Shown here: in pieces, positions 47,930-58,726 of the stretch
How the letters are laid out: the number at the start of each line of letters is the position of its first letter
Position numbering within the stretch: the first letter of the stretch is position 1
Origin: Elioraea rosea
GTDB lineage: Bacteria; Pseudomonadota; Alphaproteobacteria; Acetobacterales; Acetobacteraceae
Direction of reading: 5' to 3'
Length of the DNA stretch: 64,000 nt
NCBI RefSeq assembly: GCF_007644105.1
Contig: NZ_VFAC01000024.1
Span: forward strand, 1-64,000
Notes under the pieces: generated by a model
The model's database searches: none
What the model saw: the letters and a program-made list of their open reading frames with translations, nothing else
What the model was told of the DNA's origin: nothing
Position numbers and translations under genes: made by a program

Positions 47930-49105
47930 TCAGCCCCAGGCCTCGCGGTAGAGCGCGACGATCTCGTCCTTCGTGGGAACGCGCGGGTTGTTCGCCGGGC
48001 TGCCGCTCGCGAGCGCCTGGTCTGCCATAAGCGGCAGGAGGCTGTTCCACTTCTGCTCGTCGAGCCCATAGGCGCGCGGGCTCGGCACGGCGAGGTCGCG
48101 GTTGAGCGCGGCGAGTTCATCGACGAGCTTCGCACCGGCCGACTGGTCGCCCTCCTCCGCGGTGGCGATACCCATCGCCCGCGCGGCAGTGGCGTAGCGC
48201 GGCAGCGCCGCCTCGAGCGAGAAGCGGGTGATTGCGGGAAGAAGCATCGCGTTCGAGAGCCCGTGCGCAACGTGGAAATGCGCCCCGATCGGGCGGCTCA
48301 TCCCGTGCACGAGCGCGACGGAGGCGTTCGAGAACGCGAGGCCCGCGAGCGTCGCGCCAAGCATCATCGCCTCGCGCGCGGCCTCGTTGCGAGGCTCGGC
48401 ATAGGCCGTGCGCACGTTCCTGGCCAAGAGGTCCATCGCGCGCAGGGCCATCGTGTCGGAGTAGGCGTTGGCGCGCTTCGAGACATAGGCCTCGAGCGCG
48501 TGGGTGAGGCTGTCGATGCCGGTGTCGGCGGTCGTGCGCGGCGGCACGGAGTGGGTGAGCGTATGGTCGACGATCGCGGCCGTCGGCAGGGCGGCGAGGC
48601 CCGCGATCAGCATCTTCTCGTTCCGTTCCGTGTCCGTCACCACCGTGAAGCGGGTGACCTCGGAGCCTGTGCCCGCGGTGGTCGGGATGGCGATGACGGG
48701 AAGCGCGTCCATGTCCGCCGCGGCCGGAACCTTCCAGTCCCGCATCTTTCCGGCCCGGTCGATCGTCCTGGCGGCGGCGAGGATGGCCATCGCTTTGGCC
48801 GTATCCATCGGCGAGCCGCCGCCGAAGCCGATCAGGCAATCGGTATCGCTTCGCGCGAGCAGCGCAACGCCCGCCTCGATGACCGTGTCGGTCGGGTCGG
48901 GCACGGTTTCGCTGAACACCGAAGTCGCGATGCCCGCTTCGCGGAGCGGGCCGAGCACGCGCTCGACGAGGCCGGAGGAGACCATGAACGGGTCGGTCAC
49001 CACGAGCGGGCGGGTGAGCCTCAGCTTGCCGAGCACCTCGGCGATCTGCCCGATCGCGCCGCCGCCGACAAGCAGAAGCCGCGGCGAGACGATGCTCACG
49101 ACCAT
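47930..49105 (-). CDS. Iron-containing alcohol dehydrogenase
   Basis: 391 residues, group III NAD(P)-dependent dehydrogenase. GFGGGSPMDTAKAMA binds NAD; the metal is held by Asp and His in TTADTGIDSLTHALEAY and in FSNASVALVHGMSRPIGAHFHVAHGLSNAMLLP. Substrates may be alcohols, lactaldehyde or maleylacetate; the sequence does not decide. It begins 48 bases after the DppF-like gene on the same strand, and may be the end of the operon. Confidence 0.9.
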   Translation of the reverse strand: MVVSIVSPRLLLVGGGAIGQIAEVLGKLRLTRPLVVTDPFMVSSGLVERVLGPLREAGIATSVFSETVPDPTDTVIEAGVALLARSDTDCLIGFGGGSPMDTAKAMAILAAARTIDRAGKMRDWKVPAAADMDALPVIAIPTTAGTGSEVTRFTVVTDTERNEKMLIAGLAALPTAAIVDHTLTHSVPPRTTADTGIDSLTHALEAYVSKRANAYSDTMALRAMDLLARNVRTAYAEPRNEAAREAMMLGATLAGLAFSNASVALVHGMSRPIGAHFHVAHGLSNAMLLPAITRFSLEAALPRYATAARAMGIATAEEGDQSAGAKLVDELAALNRDLAVPSPRAYGLDEQKWNSLLPLMADQALASGSPANNPRVPTKDEIVALYREAWG

Positions 49106-49153
49106 GTCCGTCCTCCCTCTCGATGCCGGGCGAAGCCTAGCCGCGCCGCTCCG

Positions 49154-50220
49154 TCAAGGCGAGACGCGGCGCTCGGCGGCAAGGGCGAGGCGGCGCGCGA
49201 CGGCCGGGCTCGGCGGGTGCGGGGCGAGGCTCGGGATCGCGGGAATCGGGAGCTCCTCCGCGCGATGGCAGGCGACGAGGTGGCCTTCGCCCATCGGCCG
49301 CAGCTTGGGCCGCTCCTCCCGGCAGCGAGCCACCACGTGCGGGCAGCGGCTGGCAAAACGACAGCCAGGCGGGGGATTCATCGGGCTCGGCACGTCTCCG
49401 CCGAGCGCGGCCTGGGCGCGTCGGCGCACCGGGTCCGGCACGGGAATCGCTGCCAGGAGCGCCTGGGTGTAGGGGTGGCGGGGTGCGCCGTAGAGCGCGG
49501 ATTTCGGCGCGGTCTCCACGATCTCGCCGAGATACATCACGGCGATCCGGTCGGACACGTGGCGGACCACGGCTAGGTCGTGTGCGATGAAGAGGTAGGA
49601 GAGCCCGAGGCGCTGCTGCAGGTCCTTCAGTAGGTTCACGACCTGCGCCTGGATCGACACGTCGAGCGCCGAGACAGGCTCGTCGCACACGACCAACCGC
49701 GGGTTCACGGCGAGCGCGCGGGCGATGCCGATGCGCTGGCGCTGCCCGCCGGAGAACTCGTGCGGGAAGCGCTGCGCATGGTAGGGCGCGAGGCCGACGA
49801 GGCGGAGGAGCTCCTCGACGCGCGCGCGGCGCGAGGCATCGTCGCCGATACCGTGCACCTCCATCGGCTCGGCGATGATGCGGCCGACAGGCATGCGCGG
49901 GTTGAGCGAGGCATAGGGGTCCTGGAACACAGGCTGCATCGCGCGGCGGATCGGGGTCAGCGCCGAGGCGGGCGTCCTCGTGATGTCCTGCCCCGCGAAG
50001 CGGATCGACCCGCCCGTCGGCTCGAGAAGGCGAAGCACGAGCCGCGCTGTCGTGGATTTCCCGCAGCCAGATTCGCCGACGAGAGCGAGCGTCTCGCCCT
50101 CAGCGAGGTCGAACGAGACGCCGTCGACGGCGCGCACATGGCCGACCACCTTGGAGAAGATGACGCCTCGCTCGACCGGGAAATGCTTCTCGAGATCGCG
50201 GACGGAGAGGAGGGGGGCGC

Positions 50221-50224
<4 letters not shown>
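49154..50224 (-). CDS. Oligopeptide/dipeptide ABC transporter ATP-binding protein (DppF/OppF-like)
   Basis: 356 residues. Walker [10 protein letters not shown], signature [15 protein letters not shown], Walker [15 protein letters not shown], and the C-terminal oligopeptide-transporter extension with [15 protein letters not shown]. It hydrolyses ATP to drive import with its partner DppD-like subunit. The ATG 50224 overlaps the partner's stop by four bases (ATGA). Last transporter gene in the operon. Confidence 0.93.
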
Positions 50225-51210
<986 letters not shown>

Positions 51211-51215
51211 GCGTG

Positions 51216-52670
51216 TCAGATGGTCAGGAAGGTCGGCGGGCTGATCGCCTCGAGGGGGCGGTGCGCCCAGTCGCGCTCCGGCACGCCGGCGATCATCCGC
51301 TTCTGCGCCTCGTGCAGTTCCTCGGCAGCGGCCGCGTAGTCGATCGTCAGGCACCTTCCGTCGCGCACCACCTCCTGGCCGTCGACCACGACGGAGCGTA
51401 TCGCGCGATCGGCCGCTGCGTAGATGAGGCTGCGAACCGGGTCGCGCGCCGGGCGCATGCCGGGATGGGTGACGTCGACCATCACCAGGTCGGCCCGGCA
51501 GCCGGCCTCGAGCTTGCCGATGTCGTCGCGCCCGAGTGCTGCCGCGCCGTTCACCGTCGCCGCCTCGAAGAGGTCGCCCGAGTTCAGCGTGCGCGGGTTC
51601 TCGGCCATCATCCGCGCGGCGTAGGCGGCGAGCCGCATCTCGTCGAGCATGTTGTGCGGATAGGTATCGGTGCCGAGGCCGATGTTCACGCCGCGGCGGC
51701 GATACCGCCCGATGTCGCGCAGCATGATACCGCGGCGAGCGAACACGGTCGGACAATGCGCCACCGTGGTGCCGGTATCGGCGAGAAGCCCGAGATCGGT
51801 GTCGGTCGACCAGCGGGTGCGGGGATGGTCATCGAGGAAGATGCCGTGGCCGATGATCGTTCCCTTGCCGAGCGTGCCGAGCTTGTCGAGCCACTGGATC
51901 GGCGTGAGCCCGTGGCGGCGGGTGATCTCGTGGAACTCGACGACGCTCTGCGCTGCGTGGATCTGCCAGGAGATGCCGCGCTTCCTCGCTTCCGCGTGGC
52001 TGTCGCGCAGGAGTTCCGGCGTGCAGGTGTCGATCTGCGCAGGCACGGCCATGCCGGAGAGGCGTCCCGAAGGGTGCTGCTCGGCGCGCTCGATCAACGC
52101 GAAGGCCTCCTCCATCGCCTTCACGCCTGCCTTCTCGTCCCACTCGTATTCGACGACGTGGCCCGACTTCGTGTACCAGCGCGCGGAGCGGAACATTGGC
52201 GCGATGACGACGCGCATGCCGCTCTCGCCGAGCGTGTCGAGCCAGCCGGGATGGGCCATCGAGAGATCGGCCACCGTCGTCACGCCCGAGAGAAGGAGTT
52301 CGGCGAGCGCGACGCGAATGCAGGCCTTCACGCCCGAGGGGTCGCCGCGGAAGATCGGCAGGTACTCGTAGAGCGAGGAGTTGTAGAGGCCGGGGCTGCC
52401 CACCTCGTCGGTCAGGCCCTTGTTCATGGGCTCGGACGAGGGGTGGCAGTGGATGTTGACGAGGCCCGGCATCACCATCAGCCCGCGCCCGTCGATCACC
52501 TCGTCGGACGGGCCGTCATAGCCGCGGCCGACGAAGCTGAGCACCCCGCCGCGCCAGGCGACGTCGGCGTCGGGCATGTAGGCGTGCTTCTTCGCCGAGC
52601 CGTCCCAGGCCACGACGAAGGAGGCGTTGCGGACGAGGGTCGTCCGCTCCGCCGCCATCGGTACGTTCAT
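51216..52670 (-). CDS. Amidohydrolase-family hydrolase (cytosine deaminase / ATZ-TRZ-like)
   Basis: 484 residues, metal-dependent barrel. [13 protein letters not shown] carries Hx[23 protein letters not shown] and [11 protein letters not shown] provide the other His and Asp. This is the arrangement of ATZ/TRZ-type deaminases and aryl/imidazole hydrolases. It sits inside the ABC transporter operon, so it probably acts on the imported compound. Start at ATG 52670, 11 bases from GGAGG; an ATG at 52679 is only two bases from it. Confidence 0.87.
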   Translation of the reverse strand: MNVPMAAERTTLVRNASFVVAWDGSAKKHAYMPDADVAWRGGVLSFVGRGYDGPSDEVIDGRGLMVMPGLVNIHCHPSSEPMNKGLTDEVGSPGLYNSSLYEYLPIFRGDPSGVKACIRVALAELLLSGVTTVADLSMAHPGWLDTLGESGMRVVIAPMFRSARWYTKSGHVVEYEWDEKAGVKAMEEAFALIERAEQHPSGRLSGMAVPAQIDTCTPELLRDSHAEARKRGISWQIHAAQSVVEFHEITRRHGLTPIQWLDKLGTLGKGTIIGHGIFLDDHPRTRWSTDTDLGLLADTGTTVAHCPTVFARRGIMLRDIGRYRRRGVNIGLGTDTYPHNMLDEMRLAAYAARMMAENPRTLNSGDLFEAATVNGAAALGRDDIGKLEAGCRADLVMVDVTHPGMRPARDPVRSLIYAAADRAIRSVVVDGQEVVRDGRCLTIDYAAAAEELHEAQKRMIAGVPERDWAHRPLEAISPPTFLTI

Positions 52671-52698
52671 GTCTGTCATGTCCTCCGTATCGGGCCGC

Positions 52699-54300
52699 TC
52701 ACTGCCGCAGCGTGATGTCGAGGCCCTTGTACAGCGCGGCCGAGTAGACGCCGTGCGGGCGCGCGCCCTGCACGCGCCGGCCCGAGGCGAGCCAGAGCTG
52801 CGAGTGCGCAATGGGGAACCACACGTTCGCCTCGGTCAGCTGACGCTGCGCTTGTGCGACGGCCTCCTGGCGGACGCGCTCTTCGAGCGCGGCGCTCGCG
52901 GTGGCGATCCACTCGTCGGTCTGCGGGTTCTTCCAGTTCATCCGGTTCGGTGTCGGCGCCGCCGCGGAGCGGAAGTAGAGGGCGAGCGCATCGCGCGCCG
53001 AGGTGTAGGGGTAGGACATCATGAAGGCGTCGAACTCCTGCGTTGCGAGCCGGCCCCAGGCGACGGTCGCGTCGAAGAGCTGGATGCGCATCTCGATGCC
53101 GACGCGGCGGAGGTCCGCCTGCATCGCCTCGGTCATCTGCCGGTTTGCCTGCGTGGTGATTCCGTAGACCAGGAACGAGGCGCGCTGGCCGTCCTTCACG
53201 CGGATGCCGTCCGATCCCGGTTTCCAGCCCGCTTCCTCGAGGATGCGGATGGCTTCTGCCCGGTCGAAGCCGGCCTGCTTGGCCTTCGATTCGGGATCAA
53301 AGCCCGGCGCGCCGGGGTGGATCATCGAGCGCATCGGGTCGGCCGCGCCGAAGAATGTCGCCTGCACCATCGCGTCACGATCGATCGCGAGGTTGGCGGC
53401 GCGGCGGATCACCGGGTCGCTGACCACGGGCTTGTCGACCTTGAAGCCCATGAAGTAGTCGACGAAGTAGCTCTCCTGCTGCGCCATGGTGATGCCAGGC
53501 GTGCGCCGCAGACCTTCCACCGCGAAGAAGGGAATGTGCTGCGTGATGTCGCCCTGGCCGGTCTGCAGCGCCGCGATGCGCGTGTTGGGATCGGGAATCA
53601 CGCGCCAGATCACGCGGTCGATCTGCGGGCTCGGGTTCTGGTAGAGCGGCGGTCCCCAGCGATAGTTGGGATGCTTCTGCAGAACGAGGTCCTGCCGCGG
53701 CGTCCAGCTTACCCAGCAATAGGGGCCGGTGCCGTTGAAGCCCTGCGTTCCGAAATTGTCGCCGAGCCGCTCGACCGTGTTCTTGTCGACGATGCCGGCG
53801 AAGTAGAGCGTGAGCTGCAGCAGGAGCTCGCCGAACGGCTCGTTCAGCTCGTACTCGACGGTGGTCGCGTCGACCGCGCGAACCTCCTTCACGTTGCCCG
53901 CGCGCGCCCGCACCGGGCTGCGCGTTGCGGGGTCGATCCAGCGGTTGACCGAGTAGACGACGTCGTCTGCCGTGAACTTGCGCCCGTCGCAGAACGTCAC
54001 GTCGTCACGCAGCTTGAAGGTGTAGAGCTTGCCGTCCTCGCTCACGGTCCAGGACGTCGCGAGGCCGGGGCGGATCGTCTTCTGGTCCCAGTCGAGTGAA
54101 ACGAGCGTGTCGGTCATCATGTACACGACCTCGCCTGCGGCGAAGGCCGTCACCTTGTGCGGGTCGTACCGGTCGGCGTCGATCTCGCGCAGCACCACGA
54201 GCGTGTTCCGCGGCGCGGCCTGCGCCCAGGCCCCGTTCGCCGCGAAGAGCCCAACGGCCCCGGCGGCGGCAAGAAGCATTCCCTTGATCGTCCGTCGCAT
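52699..54300 (-). CDS. Peptide/opine-type ABC transporter substrate-binding protein
   Basis: 533 residues, periplasmic SBP family 5. Signal peptide MRRTIKGMLLAAAGAVGLFAANGAWAQ; family 5 pattern LATSWTVSEDGKLYTFKLRDDVTFCDGRKFTADDVVYSVNRW and GFNGTGPYCWVSW, PNYRWGPPL. It captures the ligand for the DppBCDF-like system. The third of three consecutive ATGs (54300) lies six bases from GGGAG; those at 54306 and 54303 are too close. Binding specificity cannot be read. Confidence 0.93.
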   Translation of the reverse strand: MRRTIKGMLLAAAGAVGLFAANGAWAQAAPRNTLVVLREIDADRYDPHKVTAFAAGEVVYMMTDTLVSLDWDQKTIRPGLATSWTVSEDGKLYTFKLRDDVTFCDGRKFTADDVVYSVNRWIDPATRSPVRARAGNVKEVRAVDATTVEYELNEPFGELLLQLTLYFAGIVDKNTVERLGDNFGTQGFNGTGPYCWVSWTPRQDLVLQKHPNYRWGPPLYQNPSPQIDRVIWRVIPDPNTRIAALQTGQGDITQHIPFFAVEGLRRTPGITMAQQESYFVDYFMGFKVDKPVVSDPVIRRAANLAIDRDAMVQATFFGAADPMRSMIHPGAPGFDPESKAKQAGFDRAEAIRILEEAGWKPGSDGIRVKDGQRASFLVYGITTQANRQMTEAMQADLRRVGIEMRIQLFDATVAWGRLATQEFDAFMMSYPYTSARDALALYFRSAAAPTPNRMNWKNPQTDEWIATASAALEERVRQEAVAQAQRQLTEANVWFPIAHSQLWLASGRRVQGARPHGVYSAALYKGLDITLRQ

Positions 54301-54323
54301 CATCATCTCCCGTTCCTGTCCGT

Positions 54324-55211
54324 TCATACCCTGAGCTTCGGGTCGAGCGCGTCGCGCAACGCGTCGCCCAGCACGTTGAAGGCAAGCACCACCATGAAGA
54401 TCAGCACGCTTGGCACCACCGCGATGTGCGGCGCGAAGAATAGGAAGTTCCGTCCCTCCGCCGCCATCGCGCCGAGCTCGGCGGTCGGTGGCTGCGCACC
54501 GAGGCCAAGGAATGACAGCGCCGAGCCGAGCAGGATCACCTGGCCGAAGCGCAGCGTCGCGAACACGAAGATCGGGCTCAGGCAGTTCGGCGCGAGGTGG
54601 CGCCAGATCAGTCGCGCATCCGACATGCCGACGGCCCGCGCCGCCTCGATGTAGTCGAGCCGCATCACCACGAGCGCCGCACCGCGCACGATGCGCGCCA
54701 TCAGCGGCACGGTGGCGACCGAGAGCGCGATGACGACGGCGACGATCCCCGGCCCGAAGATCGCAGCGATGGCGAGGCCGAACAGGATGGCAGGGAAGGA
54801 CAGCAGGATGTCCATGAGGCGCATCAGGAGCCCGTCGATCCGCCGGTAGAAGGCCGCGCAGAATCCGACAAGGATGCCGAGGCCGCCCCCGATCACCAGC
54901 GAGACGAGGCCCATGATCAGCGTCGCGCGCAGGCCGTAGAGGCAGCGCACCACAAGGTCGCGCCCCTGCGCATCGGTGCCGAGGAGATAGTCCCCGCCCG
55001 GCGAGCGCATCGCTGCGCGGAGATTGTTCTCGTAGGGGTCGGCGCCGGCGAGGATCGGCGCGAAGACGGCGGCGAAAATCGTCGCGAGCACGAAGGCGAG
55101 CGCGATCGCAGCGCCTGGTTCCGTGGCGAGCCGGCGGAACACGCCCGCGCGCGTCGGCGCTGCAGGCGTCGCCGCTGGGCCAGCTGCTGGGGCGGTCACG
55201 GTCGCGTTCAC
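54324..55211 (-). CDS. Peptide-type ABC transporter permease (DppC-like)
   Basis: 295 residues with an N-terminal cytoplasmic Ala/Pro-rich segment, one early helix, and the five-helix DppC core. GSDPYENN-type segment (AGADPYENNLRAAM), HxLGTDAQGRDLVVR-type segment (LLGTDAQGRDLVVRCLYG) and the EAA loop EAARAVGMSDARLIWRHLAPN, which docks onto the ATPases, identify it. Start is GTG 55211, overlapping the DppB-like stop by four bases (GTGA). Confidence 0.92.
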   Translation of the reverse strand: MNATVTAPAAGPAATPAAPTRAGVFRRLATEPGAAIALAFVLATIFAAVFAPILAGADPYENNLRAAMRSPGGDYLLGTDAQGRDLVVRCLYGLRATLIMGLVSLVIGGGLGILVGFCAAFYRRIDGLLMRLMDILLSFPAILFGLAIAAIFGPGIVAVVIALSVATVPLMARIVRGAALVVMRLDYIEAARAVGMSDARLIWRHLAPNCLSPIFVFATLRFGQVILLGSALSFLGLGAQPPTAELGAMAAEGRNFLFFAPHIAVVPSVLIFMVVLAFNVLGDALRDALDPKLRV

Positions 55212-56149
55212 GAGGCCCTCACGCGCGGGTCGAGCACGGCATAGAGCACATCGACGATCAGGTTGATCACGATGAAGCCGAGCGAGAGAACGATGATCGT
55301 GCCCTGGGCGAGCGGCATGTCGGAGGACAGGATCGCCCCGACCGCGAGGCGGCCGACGCCCGGCCAGGAGAAGATCGTCTCCGTCACCACCGCGCCGCCG
55401 AGCAGGAAGCCGATCTGCAGCCCGATCAGCGTCACGACAGGGATCAGCGCGTTGCGCAGCGCGTGGTGCAGCACGACGAGACGCTCGGCCAACCCCTTGG
55501 CGCGTGCGGTGCGCACATGGTCGGCGCCGAGCACGTCGAGCACTGCCGTGCGCGTCATCCTTGCCACGGGGCCGACGAACACGCCGCCGAGGGTGAGCGC
55601 GGGCAGGGCGATCGCCTTCAGCCCGGCGAGCGTCCAGATCGGCCCGTCGCGGCCCGTGAAGGGCAGGAGCTGCCACTTGAAGCCGACGAACCAGATCAGC
55701 ACGAGGCCGACGAAGAACACAGGCACCGACACGCCCGCCACGGCGAAGGCCATCACCGCGCGGTCGAAGATCGAGCCGCGCCAGTAGGCCGCCACCGTGC
55801 CGAGCAGGATGCCGAGCGGGATCGCCCAGATCAGCGAGGCGAACATCAGCTCGAGCGTCGGGCCGATCGTCGCGCCGAGCTCCTGCGACACGGGAACGTT
55901 GTTGATGATCGAGACGCCGAGATCGCCGCGCAGGAGCCGCCCGAGATAGAGGAAGAACTGCATCCAGAGCGGCTGGTCGAGCCCGAGGTCCTTGCGGATC
56001 GCGTCGATCACGTCGGGGGTCGCCAGCGGCCCGGCGCGCACCACGGCCGGGTCGGTCGGCACCACCTGGAGAAGCACGAAGCCGATCAGCAGAACCCCGA
56101 ACATCACGGGGATCGCCGTCAGCAGGCGCCTTGCGATATGGGCGAGCAT
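55208..56149 (-). CDS. Peptide-type ABC transporter permease (DppB-like)
   Basis: 313 residues, six membrane helices. MLAHIARRLLTAIPVMFGVLLIGFVLLQVVPTDP is the DppB/OppB N-terminus; LGLDQPLWMQFFLYLGRLLRGDLG and the EAA loop HVRTARAKGLAERLVVLHHALRNALIPVV follow. Forms the channel with the DppC-like protein. It starts six bases after the upstream amidohydrolase stop. Confidence 0.93.
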   Translation of the reverse strand: MLAHIARRLLTAIPVMFGVLLIGFVLLQVVPTDPAVVRAGPLATPDVIDAIRKDLGLDQPLWMQFFLYLGRLLRGDLGVSIINNVPVSQELGATIGPTLELMFASLIWAIPLGILLGTVAAYWRGSIFDRAVMAFAVAGVSVPVFFVGLVLIWFVGFKWQLLPFTGRDGPIWTLAGLKAIALPALTLGGVFVGPVARMTRTAVLDVLGADHVRTARAKGLAERLVVLHHALRNALIPVVTLIGLQIGFLLGGAVVTETIFSWPGVGRLAVGAILSSDMPLAQGTIIVLSLGFIVINLIVDVLYAVLDPRVRAS

Positions 56150-56155
56150 CGTCCG

Positions 56156-57820
56156 TCAGGCGGCCGGGCTGAGCACGCCGTGCCGGTCATGCGTGACCGC
56201 GCCGCCGAGCAGGGTGAGGTCGCACGCGACGCCGCGCACCCGTTCCGTGAGCGCGTCCGGATCGAGGGCGAACAGGTCCTCCGACAGCACGGCGATGTCG
56301 GCATCCATTCCCGGCGCGAGCGTGCCGCGCTTGGCTTCCGCGAACTGGCTGAATGCGCCGGCCCAGGTGTAACAATGCAGCGCCTGCTCGAGGCTCAGCC
56401 GCTCCTCCGCCCCGAGCACGATGCCCTTGTTCGTCCGCCGCGTGAGCATCGTGTAGAGGTTGATGAAGGGATCGACCGTGGAGACCGGGCAGTCGGACGA
56501 GGCGGAAGGATTGTGGCCCTCGTCGAACCAGGTGCGCATTGGGTAGGCGGCCTCGGAGCGGGGCTTGCCGAGGTTCTTCACGTAGAGATCGCCGAACTCG
56601 TACATGAACACTGGCTGCGGCACGGGAAGGATGCCGTGAGCAAGCATGCGTTTCCGTTGCCCAGCCGTGACGAAGCCGCAATGCTCGATGCGGTGTCTCC
56701 GGCCGGCGAGCGGATGCTCCGCCGTCCCCGCTGCCTCCATGCCGGAGAGGACCTGCTCGATCGCTGCATCGCCGATGGCGTGGATGTCGAGCTGCCAGCC
56801 CTGGCGGTGATAGTGGCCGAGAAGGTGGTGCATCGTCTCGTCCGGGAAGCAGAACACGCCCGTGCCGCCGCCCGCACTTTCAAGATAGGGGTCGAAGAAC
56901 GCCGCCGTGAGCCCGCCGGCGGACCCGTCGGCGAACACCTTCACCGCGCCCCAGCGCAGCATCTCGTCTCCCGCATCGGGGCGAAGCCCGCCCGTCCAGG
57001 CGGCTTCGGCAATGCCTTCCGGGTTGCCGGCGAGCACCTGCCACATGCGCTGGCGGAGACGGCCATCCTTGCGCGCGCGCTCATAGGCGGCGATCTCCGC
57101 GATGCCAGCGGTCATGCCGACATTCATGTCGGTGGCTGAGGCGAAGCCGAGCGAGGCGAGCTCCTCTCCCGCTGCGCCGATCGCATCGACCATCTCCGGC
57201 TCGCCCGGAGGCGGCACCTCGTTCAGCACGAGCCGCATCGCACGTTCCTGGAAGAGGCCCGTCAGCACGCCGCCCTTGCGCTCGATCACGCCGCCCTCCG
57301 GGTCTGGCGTGTTGTGGCCGACGCCAGCGCGCTGCATCGCAGCCGAGTTGGCAACGCCCATGTGCCCGCACGTGCGGCGGATGAACACGGGGTTGTCAGG
57401 GGCCACGCGGTCGAGCTCCACCGCCGTCGGGTGGCGGCCGACATCGAGCGCGCCGTGGTCATAGCCGCGGCCCATAATCCACGAACCTTTCGGCGCCGCC
57501 TTCGCAGCCGCGCCGATGCGCCGGAGCACCTCGTCGAGCGTCGTCACCTCCTCTGCGCGCAGGTTCACCTGCGACAGGCCGAGCCCGTAGGGAAGGAGGT
57601 GCATGTGCGCCTCGTTCAGCGCCGGGATCGCAAGCCGCCCGGCGAGATCGACGCGCCGCGTCGCGGCACCGGCCAGCGCGCCGATCTCGACGTCGCTTCC
57701 CGTCGCCACCACCTTGCCGCCGGAGATCGCGAGCGCGGTCGCCCGCGGCAGGTCGAGCCCGCACCAGACCGTGCCGCCCGTGAGGACCAGGTCGACGCCA
57801 CCGCCCCGAATGCCATCCAT
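56156..57820 (-). CDS. Metal-dependent amidohydrolase, YtcJ-like
   Basis: 554 residues. N-terminal sandwich (VDLVLTGGTVWCGLDLPRATALAI), metal motif NEAHMHLLPYGLG, barrel residues VFADGSAGGLTAAFFDPY, DIHAIGDAAIEQVL, RIEHCGFV, SSDCPVSTVDPF, and C-terminal FSQFAEAKRGTLAPGMDADI. It belongs to the same family as the protein at 16367-18211 but is not a close copy. GGAGGG lies seven bases before ATG 57820. Two bases after the aldolase stop, six before the permease: tightly in the operon. Confidence 0.9.
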   Translation of the reverse strand: MDGIRGGGVDLVLTGGTVWCGLDLPRATALAISGGKVVATGSDVEIGALAGAATRRVDLAGRLAIPALNEAHMHLLPYGLGLSQVNLRAEEVTTLDEVLRRIGAAAKAAPKGSWIMGRGYDHGALDVGRHPTAVELDRVAPDNPVFIRRTCGHMGVANSAAMQRAGVGHNTPDPEGGVIERKGGVLTGLFQERAMRLVLNEVPPPGEPEMVDAIGAAGEELASLGFASATDMNVGMTAGIAEIAAYERARKDGRLRQRMWQVLAGNPEGIAEAAWTGGLRPDAGDEMLRWGAVKVFADGSAGGLTAAFFDPYLESAGGGTGVFCFPDETMHHLLGHYHRQGWQLDIHAIGDAAIEQVLSGMEAAGTAEHPLAGRRHRIEHCGFVTAGQRKRMLAHGILPVPQPVFMYEFGDLYVKNLGKPRSEAAYPMRTWFDEGHNPSASSDCPVSTVDPFINLYTMLTRRTNKGIVLGAEERLSLEQALHCYTWAGAFSQFAEAKRGTLAPGMDADIAVLSEDLFALDPDALTERVRGVACDLTLLGGAVTHDRHGVLSPAA

Positions 57821-57822
57821 CG

Positions 57823-58629
57823 TCAAACCCTCCAATCGGGGCTGCCGGCGAGCAGCCTCAGCGCGGCGTTCCATGCCATGTCGCAATGCGCGAGGCTCGC
57901 CCCGCCGTTGAACTGCGCTGCCGTCCTGAGGCGAACCTCTTCCGGCGGCAGAACGAGCTCGCTTCCGCCGGCGAGCGCGGAGATCTGCGCCTGGCAGGCG
58001 CGCTCGAGATAGTAGATCAGATTGAATGCCTCCGCGATCGTGCGGCCCGCGACGAGCAGCCCGTGATTGCGCAGGATCATTGCCTTGTGCGGACCGAGAT
58101 CGCGCACGAGCCGCTCGCGCTCATCAAGCTCGAGGGCGATGCCTTCGTAGTCGTGATAGGCGAGATGGCCGTAGAACTTCAGCGCATGCTGGCTGATCGG
58201 GAGAAGTCCGTGCCTCTGCGCACTCACGGCGATTCCCGCCTCTGTGTGCGTGTGCACGACGCAGGCGAGTTCCGGCCGGGCCATGTGGATCGCCGAATGG
58301 ATCGTGAAGCCTGCGGCGTTCACCACGCCCGTGGCACCTGGGTCGACCACCTTGCCCTCGAGGTCGATCTTCACGAGCGAGGAGGCCGTTATCTCGTGGA
58401 ACAGGACGCCGTAGGGGTTGATGAGGAACTGATGTTCCGGTCCCCCATCTTGGCTCTTGGGCACCCGGGCGCTGATATGGGTGTAGATGAGGTCGGTCAT
58501 CCTGTGATGGGCGATCAGGCGGTAGAGGGCCGCGAGATCGCAGCGCACCTGCCACTCCGCTTCCCTGCCTTCGGCACAGGATAGAGGTCCGCCCGCCGCA
58601 GATTGCTGCGGCGTCGTCGTCACATTCAC
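57823..58629 (-). CDS. Class II aldolase/adducin family protein
   Basis: 268 residues, first gene of the operon. LIAHHRMTDLIYTHISARVP, HQFLINPYGVLFHEITASSLVKID, HTHTEAGIAVSAQRHGL and RNHGLLVAGRTIAEAFNLIYYLERACQAQ show the His cluster that binds zinc. Members are aldolases, epimerases or decarboxylases acting on small sugar-like compounds. GTG 58629 with GGGAG eight bases upstream is the start; divergent from an MFS gene 97 bases away. Confidence 0.9.
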   Translation of the reverse strand: MNVTTTPQQSAAGGPLSCAEGREAEWQVRCDLAALYRLIAHHRMTDLIYTHISARVPKSQDGGPEHQFLINPYGVLFHEITASSLVKIDLEGKVVDPGATGVVNAAGFTIHSAIHMARPELACVVHTHTEAGIAVSAQRHGLLPISQHALKFYGHLAYHDYEGIALELDERERLVRDLGPHKAMILRNHGLLVAGRTIAEAFNLIYYLERACQAQISALAGGSELVLPPEEVRLRTAAQFNGGASLAHCDMAWNAALRLLAGSPDWRV

Positions 58630-58726
58630 TCAACCGGCTCCCAGATTTGCTGCTTCGCCTTTCGTCGAATGTTCGGGCGTGGTTCGGGGGGCGTCAAGCG
58701 CTGCCGGGCGCACTAGGCTGCGCCAC